A stretch of DNA of 64,000 nucleotides from contig NZ_NIVS01000040.1 of NCBI RefSeq assembly GCF_002205165.1, positions 1-64,000 of the forward strand, written 5' to 3'. Origin of the DNA: Stenotrophomonas maltophilia. GTDB taxonomy: Bacteria > Pseudomonadota > Gammaproteobacteria > Xanthomonadales > Xanthomonadaceae. A program made the position numbers and the translations under genes. A model generated the notes under the pieces. The model had not been told where the DNA came from and made no database searches. It saw nothing but the letters and a program-made list of their open reading frames with translations. Shown here piece by piece: positions 47,988 through 55,555 of the stretch (position 1 is its first letter; each line of letters begins with the position of its first letter).

Positions 47988-49343
47988 ATGAAACTCGGCA
48001 TCGACTTTGGCACCAGCAACTCCGCCGCCGCCGTGGTGATCGACGGCAAGGTGGTGCCGATCCAGTTCGGCCAGGCCGAACAGTTCCGCACCACGGTGTA
48101 TTTCCCCGAGGTGATGCGCGACCCCAACGACTTCGAACTGACCCCGGCGCTGGAGCACGATCTGGCCCGGCTGGTCGACGCGGCCGCGCGCGATGCCCGC
48201 GCCGCCGGCCAGGAACGCACGCCCGACGCGCTGCGCCGCGAGGCCCTGCGCGTGGTGCGCCGGCAGTGGATGGAAGAGCAGATGCGCGCCCCGCTCAGCT
48301 CCACCACCCTGCTGCAGAACGCGGTCTATGGCGATGACGCGCTGGAAGCCTACTTCGAAGAGAACGAAGGCAACCTGGTGCAGAGCCCCAAGTCGATGCT
48401 CGGCTACAACCTGCACCCGCGTGCGCGCCAGACCATCGCCGGCATCGCCACGCACATCCTCGAGCACATCCGCCTGACCGCCTCGCGCCAGCTGGACACC
48501 CCGATCCGTACCGCCACGCTGGGCCGCCCGGTCCAGTTCCGCAGCTCGATCGGCGAGGCCGGCAATGCCCAGGCGCTGGAGATCCTGCACGGGGCGGCGA
48601 TCGCGGCCGGCTTTGACAGCATCGATTTTCTCGAAGAGCCCGCGGCCGCGGCGATGCACTACCACGCCGAGAGCCCGCAGGAGCACGACGCGGTGGTGGT
48701 GGACATCGGCGGCGGTACCACCGATATCGCCCATGCCCGCGTGGGCGGCGGCCAGGCGCCTACCATCCACCGTGCCTGGGGCATCGCCCGCGGCGGTACC
48801 GATATCGACCTGGCGCTGAGCCTGGGCGGTTACATGCCGCTGTTCGGCCGTGGCATCACGCGCGTGCCCGCCCACCACTACGTGGAAGCGGCGATGGTCC
48901 AGGACATGACCCGCCAGCGCGATTTCCGCCAGCACACCTACCGCGATGTGGACGCGCCGTTCGGCCCGCGCCTGACCGCCCTGCAGGACACCGGCAACAC
49001 CGCGCGCCTGTACCGCGAGGTCGAGCGCTGCAAGATCGCCCTGAGCAGCGTCTCCAGCCACGGCAGCGCGCTGGACTTCATCGAACGCGACCTGCAGGTG
49101 CAGATCGATGCGTCCCGCCTGGAAACCGCCGCCGGCGGCTACCTAGGTGAACTGACCGCCCTGCTCGAACAGGTCCGCAGCGATATCGGCCACGACCCGG
49201 CTGCGGTGTTCCTGACCGGTGGCATGTCGCGCGCCGGCTACCTGCAGCAGGCCGTGGCCAACGCCTTCCCGGGCTCGACCCTGGTCCGTGGCAATCCGTC
49301 CTTCGGTGTGGTCCACGGGCTGGCGCTGGCCGCCTCCCACTGA
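47988..49343 (+). CDS. yegD: Hsp70-family ATPase (YegD type)
   Basis: Actin-fold ATPase of 451 aa (E. coli YegD 450). Phosphate-1 motif GIDFGTSNSAAA at residues 4-15; second phosphate motif VVDIGGGTTDIAHA near 237; the C-terminal adenosine motif FLTGGMSRAGYL near 408. The substrate-binding domain of DnaK is missing, as in YegD, so it is a nucleotide-binding Hsp70 relative with unknown clients. The ATG at 47988 (MKLGIDFG) is chosen as the family start. Confidence 0.9.
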   Translation: MKLGIDFGTSNSAAAVVIDGKVVPIQFGQAEQFRTTVYFPEVMRDPNDFELTPALEHDLARLVDAAARDARAAGQERTPDALRREALRVVRRQWMEEQMRAPLSSTTLLQNAVYGDDALEAYFEENEGNLVQSPKSMLGYNLHPRARQTIAGIATHILEHIRLTASRQLDTPIRTATLGRPVQFRSSIGEAGNAQALEILHGAAIAAGFDSIDFLEEPAAAAMHYHAESPQEHDAVVVDIGGGTTDIAHARVGGGQAPTIHRAWGIARGGTDIDLALSLGGYMPLFGRGITRVPAHHYVEAAMVQDMTRQRDFRQHTYRDVDAPFGPRLTALQDTGNTARLYREVERCKIALSSVSSHGSALDFIERDLQVQIDASRLETAAGGYLGELTALLEQVRSDIGHDPAAVFLTGGMSRAGYLQQAVANAFPGSTLVRGNPSFGVVHGLALAASH

Positions 49344-49358
49344 CCCACCGTGTTGCGC

Positions 49359-49381
49359 CAGGCCTTGTCTCACAAGGCCTG
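49359..49381 (+). terminator. Hairpin after yegD
   Basis: Perfect 10-bp stem (49359-49368 with 49372-49381), 3-nt loop, 15 nt after the stop. No T-run. Confidence 0.45.
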
Positions 49382-49402
49382 AAGAGGCGTGAACGGCCTT
49401 AT

Positions 49403-49433
49403 TAACAAAACGTTACGCCGGAAGCGCTATCAT
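49403..49433 (+). promoter_or_regulatory. Possible promoter before the YkgJ gene
   Basis: TTAACA (49403-49408) and TATCAT (49428-49433), 19 bp apart, in the only AT-rich patch of the 270-nt gap between yegD and the YkgJ gene. Spacing is a little long. The rest of the gap up to 49613 holds no convincing gene. Confidence 0.35.
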
Positions 49434-49613
49434 CTTTCGGCTTCAAAGCGCAATGCGCTTGACGCAACAAGCACCATCTTCCGGGCCTCCCAGGCCACCG
49501 TCCTCTTCGATGCTGCCACCGTCCGGACCTGTCCGCGGTGCCGGGATCGCTCATCGCTGTGATCCGGCTCGTTCACAGCCTGCTGCACCCCGAGCCGCCA
49601 AGAGACACTCAGA

Positions 49614-49961
49614 TTGGGCGAACGCCTGGCTGCACTCCTTACATCGTCCGAGCCCGACCCCATCGATTGCCGTCGTTGCGACGCGGTGTGCTGTCGGCTC
49701 ACCGTCACCGTCATGCCTGACGACAACGTGCCCGGCTACCTGCTGGATACCGATGCGCGTGGCGGCACGGTGATGGCACGCAACGAAGAAGGCTGGTGCG
49801 CCGCGATCGACCCGTATCACCTGCGCTGCACGATCTACTCGCAGCGACCCGCGATCTGCCGCCAGTTCGACATGGGCGGCGATGATTGCCGCCTCGTGCG
49901 GCAGGACTACCGTCGACAACAGCAGGATCTGTCGACGTTTTCTTCCACGCTTCATCCATAG
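49614..49961 (+). CDS. YkgJ-family cysteine-cluster protein
   Basis: 115-aa protein with the UPF0153/YkgJ cysteine cluster: CRRCDAVCC near residue 19 and later single Cys in EGWCAAID, LRCTIYSQRPAICRQF and DDCRL, a set expected to bind iron or zinc. The start is a TTG at 49614 with a weak ribosome site; the first Cys is already at residue 19, so a much shorter protein is unlikely. Eleven nt before the 59-aa basic protein gene, so the two are probably one transcript. Confidence 0.83.
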   Translation: MGERLAALLTSSEPDPIDCRRCDAVCCRLTVTVMPDDNVPGYLLDTDARGGTVMARNEEGWCAAIDPYHLRCTIYSQRPAICRQFDMGGDDCRLVRQDYRRQQQDLSTFSSTLHP

Positions 49962-49972
49962 CAGGAGCATCC

Positions 49973-50152
49973 ATGGCTCGTACGCCAAAGACCTCCCCCA
50001 AGGCAAGCAACACCGTTCGCGTCGACCGCAAGCAAGGGTCCAATTCCGCCGTCAGCAGCCAGAGCATCGCTGCGGATCTGGCTGCCTTCCGTAAAGGTGG
50101 CGGCAAGATCGAAGTGCTGGGCAATACCCTGGCGCTGAAGAAAGCCGGCTGA
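49973..50152 (+). CDS. Small basic protein of unknown function
   Basis: 59 aa, strongly basic N-terminus (MARTPKTSPKASNTVRVDRK), then SIAADLAAFRKGGGKIEVLGNTLALKK, which looks like a short helix plus strand. No family recognised. CAGGAG eight bases before the ATG supports translation. The context with the YkgJ gene suggests a partner or substrate for it; inference only. A hairpin follows. Confidence 0.7.
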   Translation: MARTPKTSPKASNTVRVDRKQGSNSAVSSQSIAADLAAFRKGGGKIEVLGNTLALKKAG

Positions 50153-50163
50153 CATTGCTGCCG

Positions 50164-50189
50164 ACCGCACCGGCATTGGCCGGTGCGGT
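50164..50189 (+). terminator. Hairpin after the small basic protein
   Basis: Perfect 11-bp stem (50164-50174 with 50179-50189) and 4-nt loop between convergent genes. No T-run. Confidence 0.5.
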
Positions 50190-50197
50190 GGCCGCAC

Positions 50198-51079
50198 TCA
50201 GCGGCCCAGGCTGACCCGCACGCTCCCGGAATGGGAGTTGATCGAAATATCCCCATCGCCCGAGCCCAGACGCGCATCCAGGCTGCTGCCCGGACCATAG
50301 CGCGGCTTCTCCACCTGCCCGGCATCGGACTGGATGCCACCGCTGAACGTCTTGACGTTCAACTGCGCCGACACGTTCACCGGCAGCTTCAGCGCGACCG
50401 ATCCGCTGACCGTCTGCATCGTCACCTTGCCGCCCGGCGCCATGCCGGTCGCGCTCACGTCCAGGCTGCCCGAAACGGTTTCCACCGCCAGCCGCTGGAT
50501 CCGCCCGGCGTTGACGTTGACCCGGCCGGACACCGATTCGGCTGCCACTTCCCCGGATACTCCGCCACCGGCCAGCACCTGGCCACTGACCGTGCGCGCA
50601 TCCAGCCGCGGGGTCTGTACCTGCGAGCGGATCCCGCCACTGACCGTGTTCAAGGTGGTTTCGCCACTGCGGCCGGCCGCGGTGATGCTGCCGCTGACAC
50701 TGTTGGCCTGCAGGCGACGCACATCGATGTCGGCCACGTCGATGTTCGCGCTGATGGTGCCCAGCTGCACTTCCACCGAACGCGGCACGCGCAGCTCCAG
50801 GGTCGCCCCGCCATTGCTGCGGCCACGCGGATATTCCACTTCCCAGCGCACACGGTTGCTGCTCTTGTCCTGCTTGAGGGTGAGCCCGTCGGCCATCGAA
50901 CCGGTCAGCGCGACATCGCTGCGATCCCAGCCACGCACGGTGACTTTGCCGGCGATGTTGCTGATTTCCACGCGCCCGCCGGCACCCAGCGGATGGCGCT
51001 CATTGACGCTGGTGGCGGCCTGGGCGACCAGCGGCAGGCACAGCGCCAGGGCCGCGATCAGGGACAGGGGACTACGCAT
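50198..51079 (-). CDS. DUF4097-family beta-helix exported protein
   Basis: 293-aa exported protein with a signal peptide (about 1-22, ending AQAA). The rest is a run of short beta repeats, each with a (T/S)VSG turn (at least five copies, for example NTVSGGI, RTVSGQV, ESVSGRV, ETVSGSL, QTVSGSV), the DUF4097 type. Related proteins are outer-surface or periplasmic and of unknown function. AAGGAG precedes the ATG at 51079. Eleven nt downstream of the anti-sigma gene, so the third gene of a sigma operon. Confidence 0.85.
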   Translation of the reverse strand: MRSPLSLIAALALCLPLVAQAATSVNERHPLGAGGRVEISNIAGKVTVRGWDRSDVALTGSMADGLTLKQDKSSNRVRWEVEYPRGRSNGGATLELRVPRSVEVQLGTISANIDVADIDVRRLQANSVSGSITAAGRSGETTLNTVSGGIRSQVQTPRLDARTVSGQVLAGGGVSGEVAAESVSGRVNVNAGRIQRLAVETVSGSLDVSATGMAPGGKVTMQTVSGSVALKLPVNVSAQLNVKTFSGGIQSDAGQVEKPRYGPGSSLDARLGSGDGDISINSHSGSVRVSLGR

Positions 51080-51090
51080 GGGGATCTCCT

Positions 51091-51603
51091 TCAGGTGGGC
51101 AGGCCGGCGGAGAACACCGCCTGCTGGGTAAGTTGCAGTCGCAGCGCGTAGGTGCGCTGCAGTTGCCCGAGCAGATAGCGCGAGCGGGGGTTCTCGGCGA
51201 TGGCGGCGCGGATGCTGACCGCACTGGCATCGAGTTCGTGCAGCGCCGGGCGCCACTCATCGGTGACCCCGTCACTGGGCAAGGCCGCAATGGCCTGCCG
51301 GTATTCGCCGGCCATGGCATCGGCCTGGCGCTGCAGCAGCGAGGGCGCGGGGGTATGCGGGACCGGCGTCGGCACCACCATCAACAGCGCCAGCGCGGCC
51401 GCCAGGCCGAGCCCGATGCGCAGCGGCCAGCGTTCCCGCCGGCGGCGTGTCGACCGCATCGGCGTGGCAACGGCCGGGGCCGGGGTCTGCGCTGGCAACT
51501 GTGCAGCGATGCCCTGCCAGACCCGTGCGGGGGGCAGGCGCTGGGCAGGCAGGGCACGCAGCCGCGCGGTCAGTTCGTCGTGTTCGGAATCATGGGCATT
51601 CAT
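51091..51603 (-). CDS. Putative anti-sigma factor, single transmembrane helix
   Basis: 170-aa protein with a cytoplasmic N-terminus (about 1-60), one membrane helix (about 62-80, GLGLAAALALLMVVP) and a periplasmic C-terminus. It overlaps the ECF sigma stop by ATGA, the usual place for an anti-sigma factor. No zinc-binding HxxxCxxC is seen, so the class is unclear and the assignment rests on position and topology. The N-terminal segment TARLRALPAQRLPPARVW could bind sigma. Confidence 0.7.
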   Translation of the reverse strand: MNAHDSEHDELTARLRALPAQRLPPARVWQGIAAQLPAQTPAPAVATPMRSTRRRRERWPLRIGLGLAAALALLMVVPTPVPHTPAPSLLQRQADAMAGEYRQAIAALPSDGVTDEWRPALHELDASAVSIRAAIAENPRSRYLLGQLQRTYALRLQLTQQAVFSAGLPT

Positions 51604-52184
51604 GCGGTTTCTCCTAGGCGCGCACGCAGCAGGCCGCGTGCACGGTGCAACTGTGCTTTGGAACTGCCGACGGCCATCTGCAGCTGGTCGGCGATTTCCT
51701 GGTGTTTCCACCCTTCGATGTCATGCAGGACCAGTACCGCGCGGGCGCGCGGCGGCAGCGTTTCCAGCGCGCGCTCCAGGTCCATCGAAGTACCGGCGCA
51801 GCGGTCCTGGGCCGGCAGCATCGCCAACGATTCCCAGCCCTCCTCGCCGGCATCGCGTGCGTCGCCGCTGGCGTTGGCACGCAGCTCCATCAGCGCTGCA
51901 TTGACGCCCAAGCGGTGCAGCCAGGTGCCCAGACTGCTTTCGAACCGGAAGCCCGGCAGCGCGCGCCATGCCTGCAGGAAGGCCTCCTGCAGGGCATCCT
52001 CGGCGCGGGCCGCGTGGCCGCCGCACAGGCGCCACAGCACGGCATACACACGGGGCGAATGCCGCCGGTAGATGCGCTCGTACGCCGTCACGTCGCCGGC
52101 TGCCGCGGCACGCACCAGGGCGTGGTCATCGGCGGCGTCGGCCTCGGTCGGGGGGCTGGAAGTGGACATGGTCGTGTCGAGCAT
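51600..52184 (-). CDS. ECF-type RNA polymerase sigma factor
   Basis: 194-aa sigma-70 family, ECF subgroup. The region 2 part (about 20-90) has YERIYRRHSPRVYAVLW and EDALQEAFLQAW; region 4 (about 133-185) has LPPRARAVLVLHDIEGWKHQEIADQLQMAVGSSKAQLHRA, a clean helix-turn-helix. No C-terminal extension. Start uncertain: ATG at 52184 or five codons later at 52169; neither has a good ribosome site. Controls an operon of itself, the anti-sigma factor and the DUF4097 protein; the signal is unknown. Confidence 0.9.
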   Translation of the reverse strand: MLDTTMSTSSPPTEADAADDHALVRAAAAGDVTAYERIYRRHSPRVYAVLWRLCGGHAARAEDALQEAFLQAWRALPGFRFESSLGTWLHRLGVNAALMELRANASGDARDAGEEGWESLAMLPAQDRCAGTSMDLERALETLPPRARAVLVLHDIEGWKHQEIADQLQMAVGSSKAQLHRARGLLRARLGETA

Positions 52185-52210
52185 ATCCGTTGGATGCGGG
52201 GGGCATGGAA

Positions 52211-52260
52211 AAGGTTTAAGCGCCCGCTGACTTTCTTTTTCTGCGCGGCCTTTAAACCTT
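52211..52260. repeat. Inverted repeat between the ECF sigma gene and the small exported protein
   Basis: AAGGTTTAA (52211-52219) and its complement TTAAACCTT (52252-52260) are 32 bp apart in the divergent gap. Each would read as the same element on its own strand pointing outward-in, suggesting an operator or paired promoter elements. Nothing else is notable in the gap. Confidence 0.45.
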
Positions 52261-52319
52261 CCTGGCCGGCGCGGCATCCAATCCCCTGTCACTACCGGCG
52301 TCCGCCAAGGAGTATCCCC

Positions 52320-52511
52320 ATGTCATCCAGTTGCCTGGCCGTGCTGCTCTCATTGGCCACCGGCTGCACGCTGCCGTGGAGCCCGCTGCAGATCCGCGTC
52401 ACGCTGGCGCCCGAAGCACCGGATGTCTGTGTGCAGTACGCGCAGAACACGCCGCTGTGCGCCTCGGCGATGATCGCTGCATTGGAGGTGTACGGCACGC
52501 CGCGCAAGTAG
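52320..52511 (+). CDS. Small exported protein of unknown function
   Basis: 63 aa. A hydrophobic N-terminal segment ends in LSLATGC, close to but not an ideal lipobox, so it could be a small lipoprotein or a secreted peptide. The mature part has two further Cys (PDVCVQY, TPLCASA). AAGGAG eight bases before the ATG. No family recognised. Divergent from the ECF sigma gene across the inverted repeat. Confidence 0.65.
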   Translation: MSSSCLAVLLSLATGCTLPWSPLQIRVTLAPEAPDVCVQYAQNTPLCASAMIAALEVYGTPRK

Positions 52512-52591
52512 GCCGGCATCCCGATGCGATGGGGCGCATCGGCATTACCATGGCGGGATCGGCACTATCGCTGCAAAGGAATTCCGCCCCC

Positions 52592-53173
52592 ATGAAAGAC
52601 CATCTGCCCGCTTGGACCCACGAATGGCTGCACTACGGGGTCCCTGCCCTGCAGATCCTGGTGACGCTGCTGGTGGCCTGGCTGCTGCGGCTGGTCGCCC
52701 GCCGCCTGATCCGCCGGGTCGGCGACCACTACACACTGCCGCCGGAAATGATCATGGGCGCGCGCCGGGTGTTCACCTTCGTGGTGTATTTCACCGTACT
52801 GCTGATCGTGCTCAACATTGTCGGCGTCTCGGCGACGGTGCTGTGGACGGCGTTCACCGGCTTCGCCGCGGTGGGTGCGGTGGCGTTCTTCGCGGCGTGG
52901 AGCGTGCTCTCCAACATCTTCTGCACGCTGCTGATCTTCACCACCCGCCCGTTCCGCCTGCACGATTACATCGAGCTGCTGGAGAACGGTGAGAAGCCCG
53001 GGCTCAAGGGCCGGGTCATCGACATCAACCTGATCTACACCACGCTGCAGGAAACCGGCAGCGGGCACGAAGGCACGGTGCTGCAGATGCCCAACAACAT
53101 GTTCTTCCAGCGCACGGTGCGTCGCTGGCGTGATCCGTCGCAGGCGCCGGGCGGGATCCAGGGCGACGGATGA
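52592..53173 (+). CDS. Short MscS-like channel protein
   Basis: 193-aa mechanosensitive-channel family protein. Two or three membrane helices (about 15-35, 55-75 and the pore-helix region GFAAVGAVAFFAAWSVLSNIF near 85) are followed by a beta domain with RPFRLHDYIELL near 115. It stops after this beta domain, so the C-terminal cage of E. coli MscS is short or missing. ATG at 52592, with AAGGA 11 bases upstream; spacing is long. Confidence 0.85.
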   Translation: MKDHLPAWTHEWLHYGVPALQILVTLLVAWLLRLVARRLIRRVGDHYTLPPEMIMGARRVFTFVVYFTVLLIVLNIVGVSATVLWTAFTGFAAVGAVAFFAAWSVLSNIFCTLLIFTTRPFRLHDYIELLENGEKPGLKGRVIDINLIYTTLQETGSGHEGTVLQMPNNMFFQRTVRRWRDPSQAPGGIQGDG

Positions 53174-53216
53174 GTCCCGCCCGCCAGTGCAGGCAGGGCC
53201 TGAGCCAGCTCGTACT

Positions 53217-53483
53217 TCAGCGCAGCTGGCTGTCCTTGCTGCCGCGTCGGTTGTAGCCGCTGCCCTCCTGCTGGGCGGCATCCTCCTCTTCCTGGCAGCG
53301 CACGCACAAGCGCACGCCGGGCACGGCCTTGCGCCGCGCCTCGGGAATGGGCGCCTCGCAGTGTTCGCAGTGGGTCAGTCCGGGGCCGTCGCGCAACTGG
53401 GCGCGGGCCCGCTGGATGGCGTCATCGACGGTGGCGTCGATCTGATCCTGGACGGCGCCGTCGCCTGCCCAACCTGTCGCCAT
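53217..53483 (-). CDS. DksA/TraR-family zinc-finger protein
   Basis: 88-aa protein with a C-terminal four-cysteine zinc finger (CEHC near 39, CVRC near 60) preceded by a helical region DQIDATVDDAIQRAR. It resembles YbiI/TraR rather than full DksA, lacking the long coiled-coil, so it may bind the RNA polymerase secondary channel. GGGAG eight bases before the ATG. Convergent with the MscS-like gene. Confidence 0.88.
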   Translation of the reverse strand: MATGWAGDGAVQDQIDATVDDAIQRARAQLRDGPGLTHCEHCEAPIPEARRKAVPGVRLCVRCQEEEDAAQQEGSGYNRRGSKDSQLR

Positions 53484-53592
53484 GATGTGTCTCCCATGCC
53501 GGTGTCAGAGCACCAGCATAGACCCGGCCCATCGTGCCCAGCCAACACAGGGCTGAACGCACGCGGCGCCGGGTGAACGCTTCAGGCAGCGC

Positions 53593-54144
53593 TTACCAGA
53601 CCAGGTCGTCCGGCACCTGGAACTGGGCGTAGTACGCATCGTCCTCGGCGTTGCCGGTGCTCGGCTCGCTGGTGGGCTGGCTGTTGTCGAGCACGATCAC
53701 ACTGGCGTCGCGCTCGCGGACCTTGTCCGCTGCTGCTCGCGGCAGCAGCTCAAAACCATCGCCATGGCGCGCGATCACCAGGCTGCCCGAGGCCAGCTGG
53801 CGGCGCAGGACGTTGTTGACCAGCAGGGTGCGGATCAGCGTGCCGTCGTTGAAGCGGTACTCGCTCTCGCCTTCACGCTTGACCTTGTGCGCCTCGATGA
53901 TCTGGCGGACCTGGGCCTGCAGCTCCTGCGCATGGGCCTTGGCCTTGCGCTCGGCTTCCAGCGCGCGATCACGCTCGGCTTTTTCCGCGCGCAGGCGCTC
54001 GGCCTCGCGCTGGCTTTCGCTGGGCGCGACCGGGGCCTTGCCGTGGCGGGCCTTCACCTGCTCACGGGCGGCCTGGGAGACCTGGGATTTCTTGACCAGA
54101 CCAGCCTTGAGCAGCTGCTCCTGCAGGGGATTTGCCTTCGCCAT
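53593..54144 (-). CDS. DUF2058 (YaiL-like) nucleoprotein/polynucleotide-associated protein
   Basis: 183 aa. Begins MAKANPLQEQLLKAGLVKK, the classic DUF2058 opening, with a long charged coiled-coil (about 40-85, rich in EAERLRAEKAERDR) and a C-terminal globular part with YRFNDGTLIRTLLVNN. Relatives are associated with nucleic acids or ribosomes but poorly understood. The ATG at 54144 matches the family. Divergent from the YgjP-like gene. Confidence 0.87.
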   Translation of the reverse strand: MAKANPLQEQLLKAGLVKKSQVSQAAREQVKARHGKAPVAPSESQREAERLRAEKAERDRALEAERKAKAHAQELQAQVRQIIEAHKVKREGESEYRFNDGTLIRTLLVNNVLRRQLASGSLVIARHGDGFELLPRAAADKVRERDASVIVLDNSQPTSEPSTGNAEDDAYYAQFQVPDDLVW

Positions 54145-54217
54145 ACGCCTAGCATCTGTTGTTGCGGGATTCCGGAGGCCATCATACTGGTCTGCCCGCC
54201 CCGCCCCAACCGCCCGC

Positions 54218-54715
54218 ATGACCGCCCTGAAGTACCTCGCCGGCTATCCCGACGCCCTGCAGCAGCAGGTGCGCGAGCTGATCGCGGGCGACCGGCTGGG
54301 GCCATGGCTGGAACGGCGCTATGCGCAGCTGCACACGGTGCGCAACGACCGTCAGCTGTACGACTACACCCAGGGCCTGAAAGAACGCTACCTGCGCCAG
54401 TCCGCACCGCTGTCCAAGGTGATCTACGACAGCAGGCTGCAGGTGCTCAAGCACGCGCTGGGCACCCACACCACGGTGTCGCGGGTACAGGGCAGCAAGC
54501 TCAAGGCCAGCCGCGAGATCCGCATCGCCACGGTGTTCCGCGAGGCGCCGGCACCGTTCCTGAAGATGATCGTGGTGCATGAACTGGCGCACCTGAAGGA
54601 ATCGGACCACAACAAGGCCTTCTACCAGCTGTGCACGCACATGGAAGCGGATTACCACCAGCTGGAGTTCGATCTGCGCCTGTACCTGACCCACCTGGAA
54701 CGCCCCGCAGGCTGA
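54218..54715 (+). CDS. YgjP-like metallopeptidase-domain protein
   Basis: 165-aa putative zinc metalloprotease (M48-like/YgjP, SprT-related). The HExxH motif is VVHELAHLKE near residue 118, with the third ligand candidate His in SDHNKAFYQLC near 130. N-terminal half helical. ATG at 54218. Substrate unknown. Confidence 0.87.
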   Translation: MTALKYLAGYPDALQQQVRELIAGDRLGPWLERRYAQLHTVRNDRQLYDYTQGLKERYLRQSAPLSKVIYDSRLQVLKHALGTHTTVSRVQGSKLKASREIRIATVFREAPAPFLKMIVVHELAHLKESDHNKAFYQLCTHMEADYHQLEFDLRLYLTHLERPAG

Positions 54716-54796
54716 GCCACGGCCGCCGTCATCGCGCAGCGCCGGGCCCCAGCCAGTACACTCCCCGCCCGCTTCCCGTTTTATGTTGCCTGCCCC

Positions 54797-55507
54797 ATGA
54801 CCGACCCGATCCGACTCGACAAACGCCTGACCAGCCTGATCGGCTGCTCCCGGGGCGACGCCCAGCGCTATATCGAGGGCGGCTGGGTGACCGTCAACGG
54901 CCAGGTGGTGGAACAGCCGCAGACGATGGTCACCGACGAGGCGATCGTGCTGCGCGAGAACGCCGAGGCGACCCGCACCGAAACCGTGAGCATGCTGCTG
55001 CACAAGCCGGCCGGCATGCGTTCGGACGAACTGTGCGCGCTGGTGACCCCGGACAGCCGCAGTGAGCTCGACGCCACCGGTGTGACCCTGCTGCAGCGGC
55101 ATTTCCACGCGCTGCAGCTGGTGATGCCGCTCTCTGATGACGAAAGCGGCCTGGTCGTGGTCAGCCAGGACGGACGCGTGATCTCGCACCTGAAGGATCG
55201 CGGTGCGACGCTGGAGCAGGAATACCTGGTGGAAGTAAGTGGCGAACTGGCGCCCTACGGCATGAAGCGGCTCGCGCATGGCCTGAGCTTCCGCAACTGG
55301 CCGCTGCCGCCGTGCAAGGTGAGCTGGCAGAACGAAACGCGCCTGCGCTTTGCGATCAAGGCGGTGCATCCGGGCCAGCTGCGCGACATGTGCCGCCAGG
55401 TCGGGCTGGAGGTCGTCAGCATCCGCCGCCTGCGCATCGGCCGCGTGGCGATGGGCAAGCTGGTACCGGGCCAGTGGCGTTACCTGGCCCCGGACGAGCG
55501 CTTCTAA
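54797..55507 (+). CDS. RsuA/RluF-like S4-domain protein with altered active site
   Basis: 236 aa. An N-terminal S4 RNA-binding domain (about 5-60, RLDKRLTSLIGCSRGDAQRYIEGG) and a RsuA/RluF-type pseudouridine synthase domain (about 62-236). The active-site GRLD of working enzymes is replaced by MPLS (near residue 111), so the catalytic Asp aligns with Ser. The downstream RQIRRM motif is degraded to GQLRDM (near 195). The KPxG lead-in (LLHKPAGM) is kept. It may be inactive as a synthase and act as an RNA-binding factor; the position of the Asp would need an alignment to confirm. Confidence 0.85.
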   Translation: MTDPIRLDKRLTSLIGCSRGDAQRYIEGGWVTVNGQVVEQPQTMVTDEAIVLRENAEATRTETVSMLLHKPAGMRSDELCALVTPDSRSELDATGVTLLQRHFHALQLVMPLSDDESGLVVVSQDGRVISHLKDRGATLEQEYLVEVSGELAPYGMKRLAHGLSFRNWPLPPCKVSWQNETRLRFAIKAVHPGQLRDMCRQVGLEVVSIRRLRIGRVAMGKLVPGQWRYLAPDERF

Positions 55508-55555
55508 GCCGCCCCAGCACTCGCCCTGCACGCCCCTGCCGCTTACGATCGGGGC

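Noticed and set aside
51645-52511. Extending the 63-aa exported protein upstream into a long + strand frame
   Set aside because: The upstream part is antisense to the ECF sigma gene; a good ribosome site precedes the ATG at 52320.
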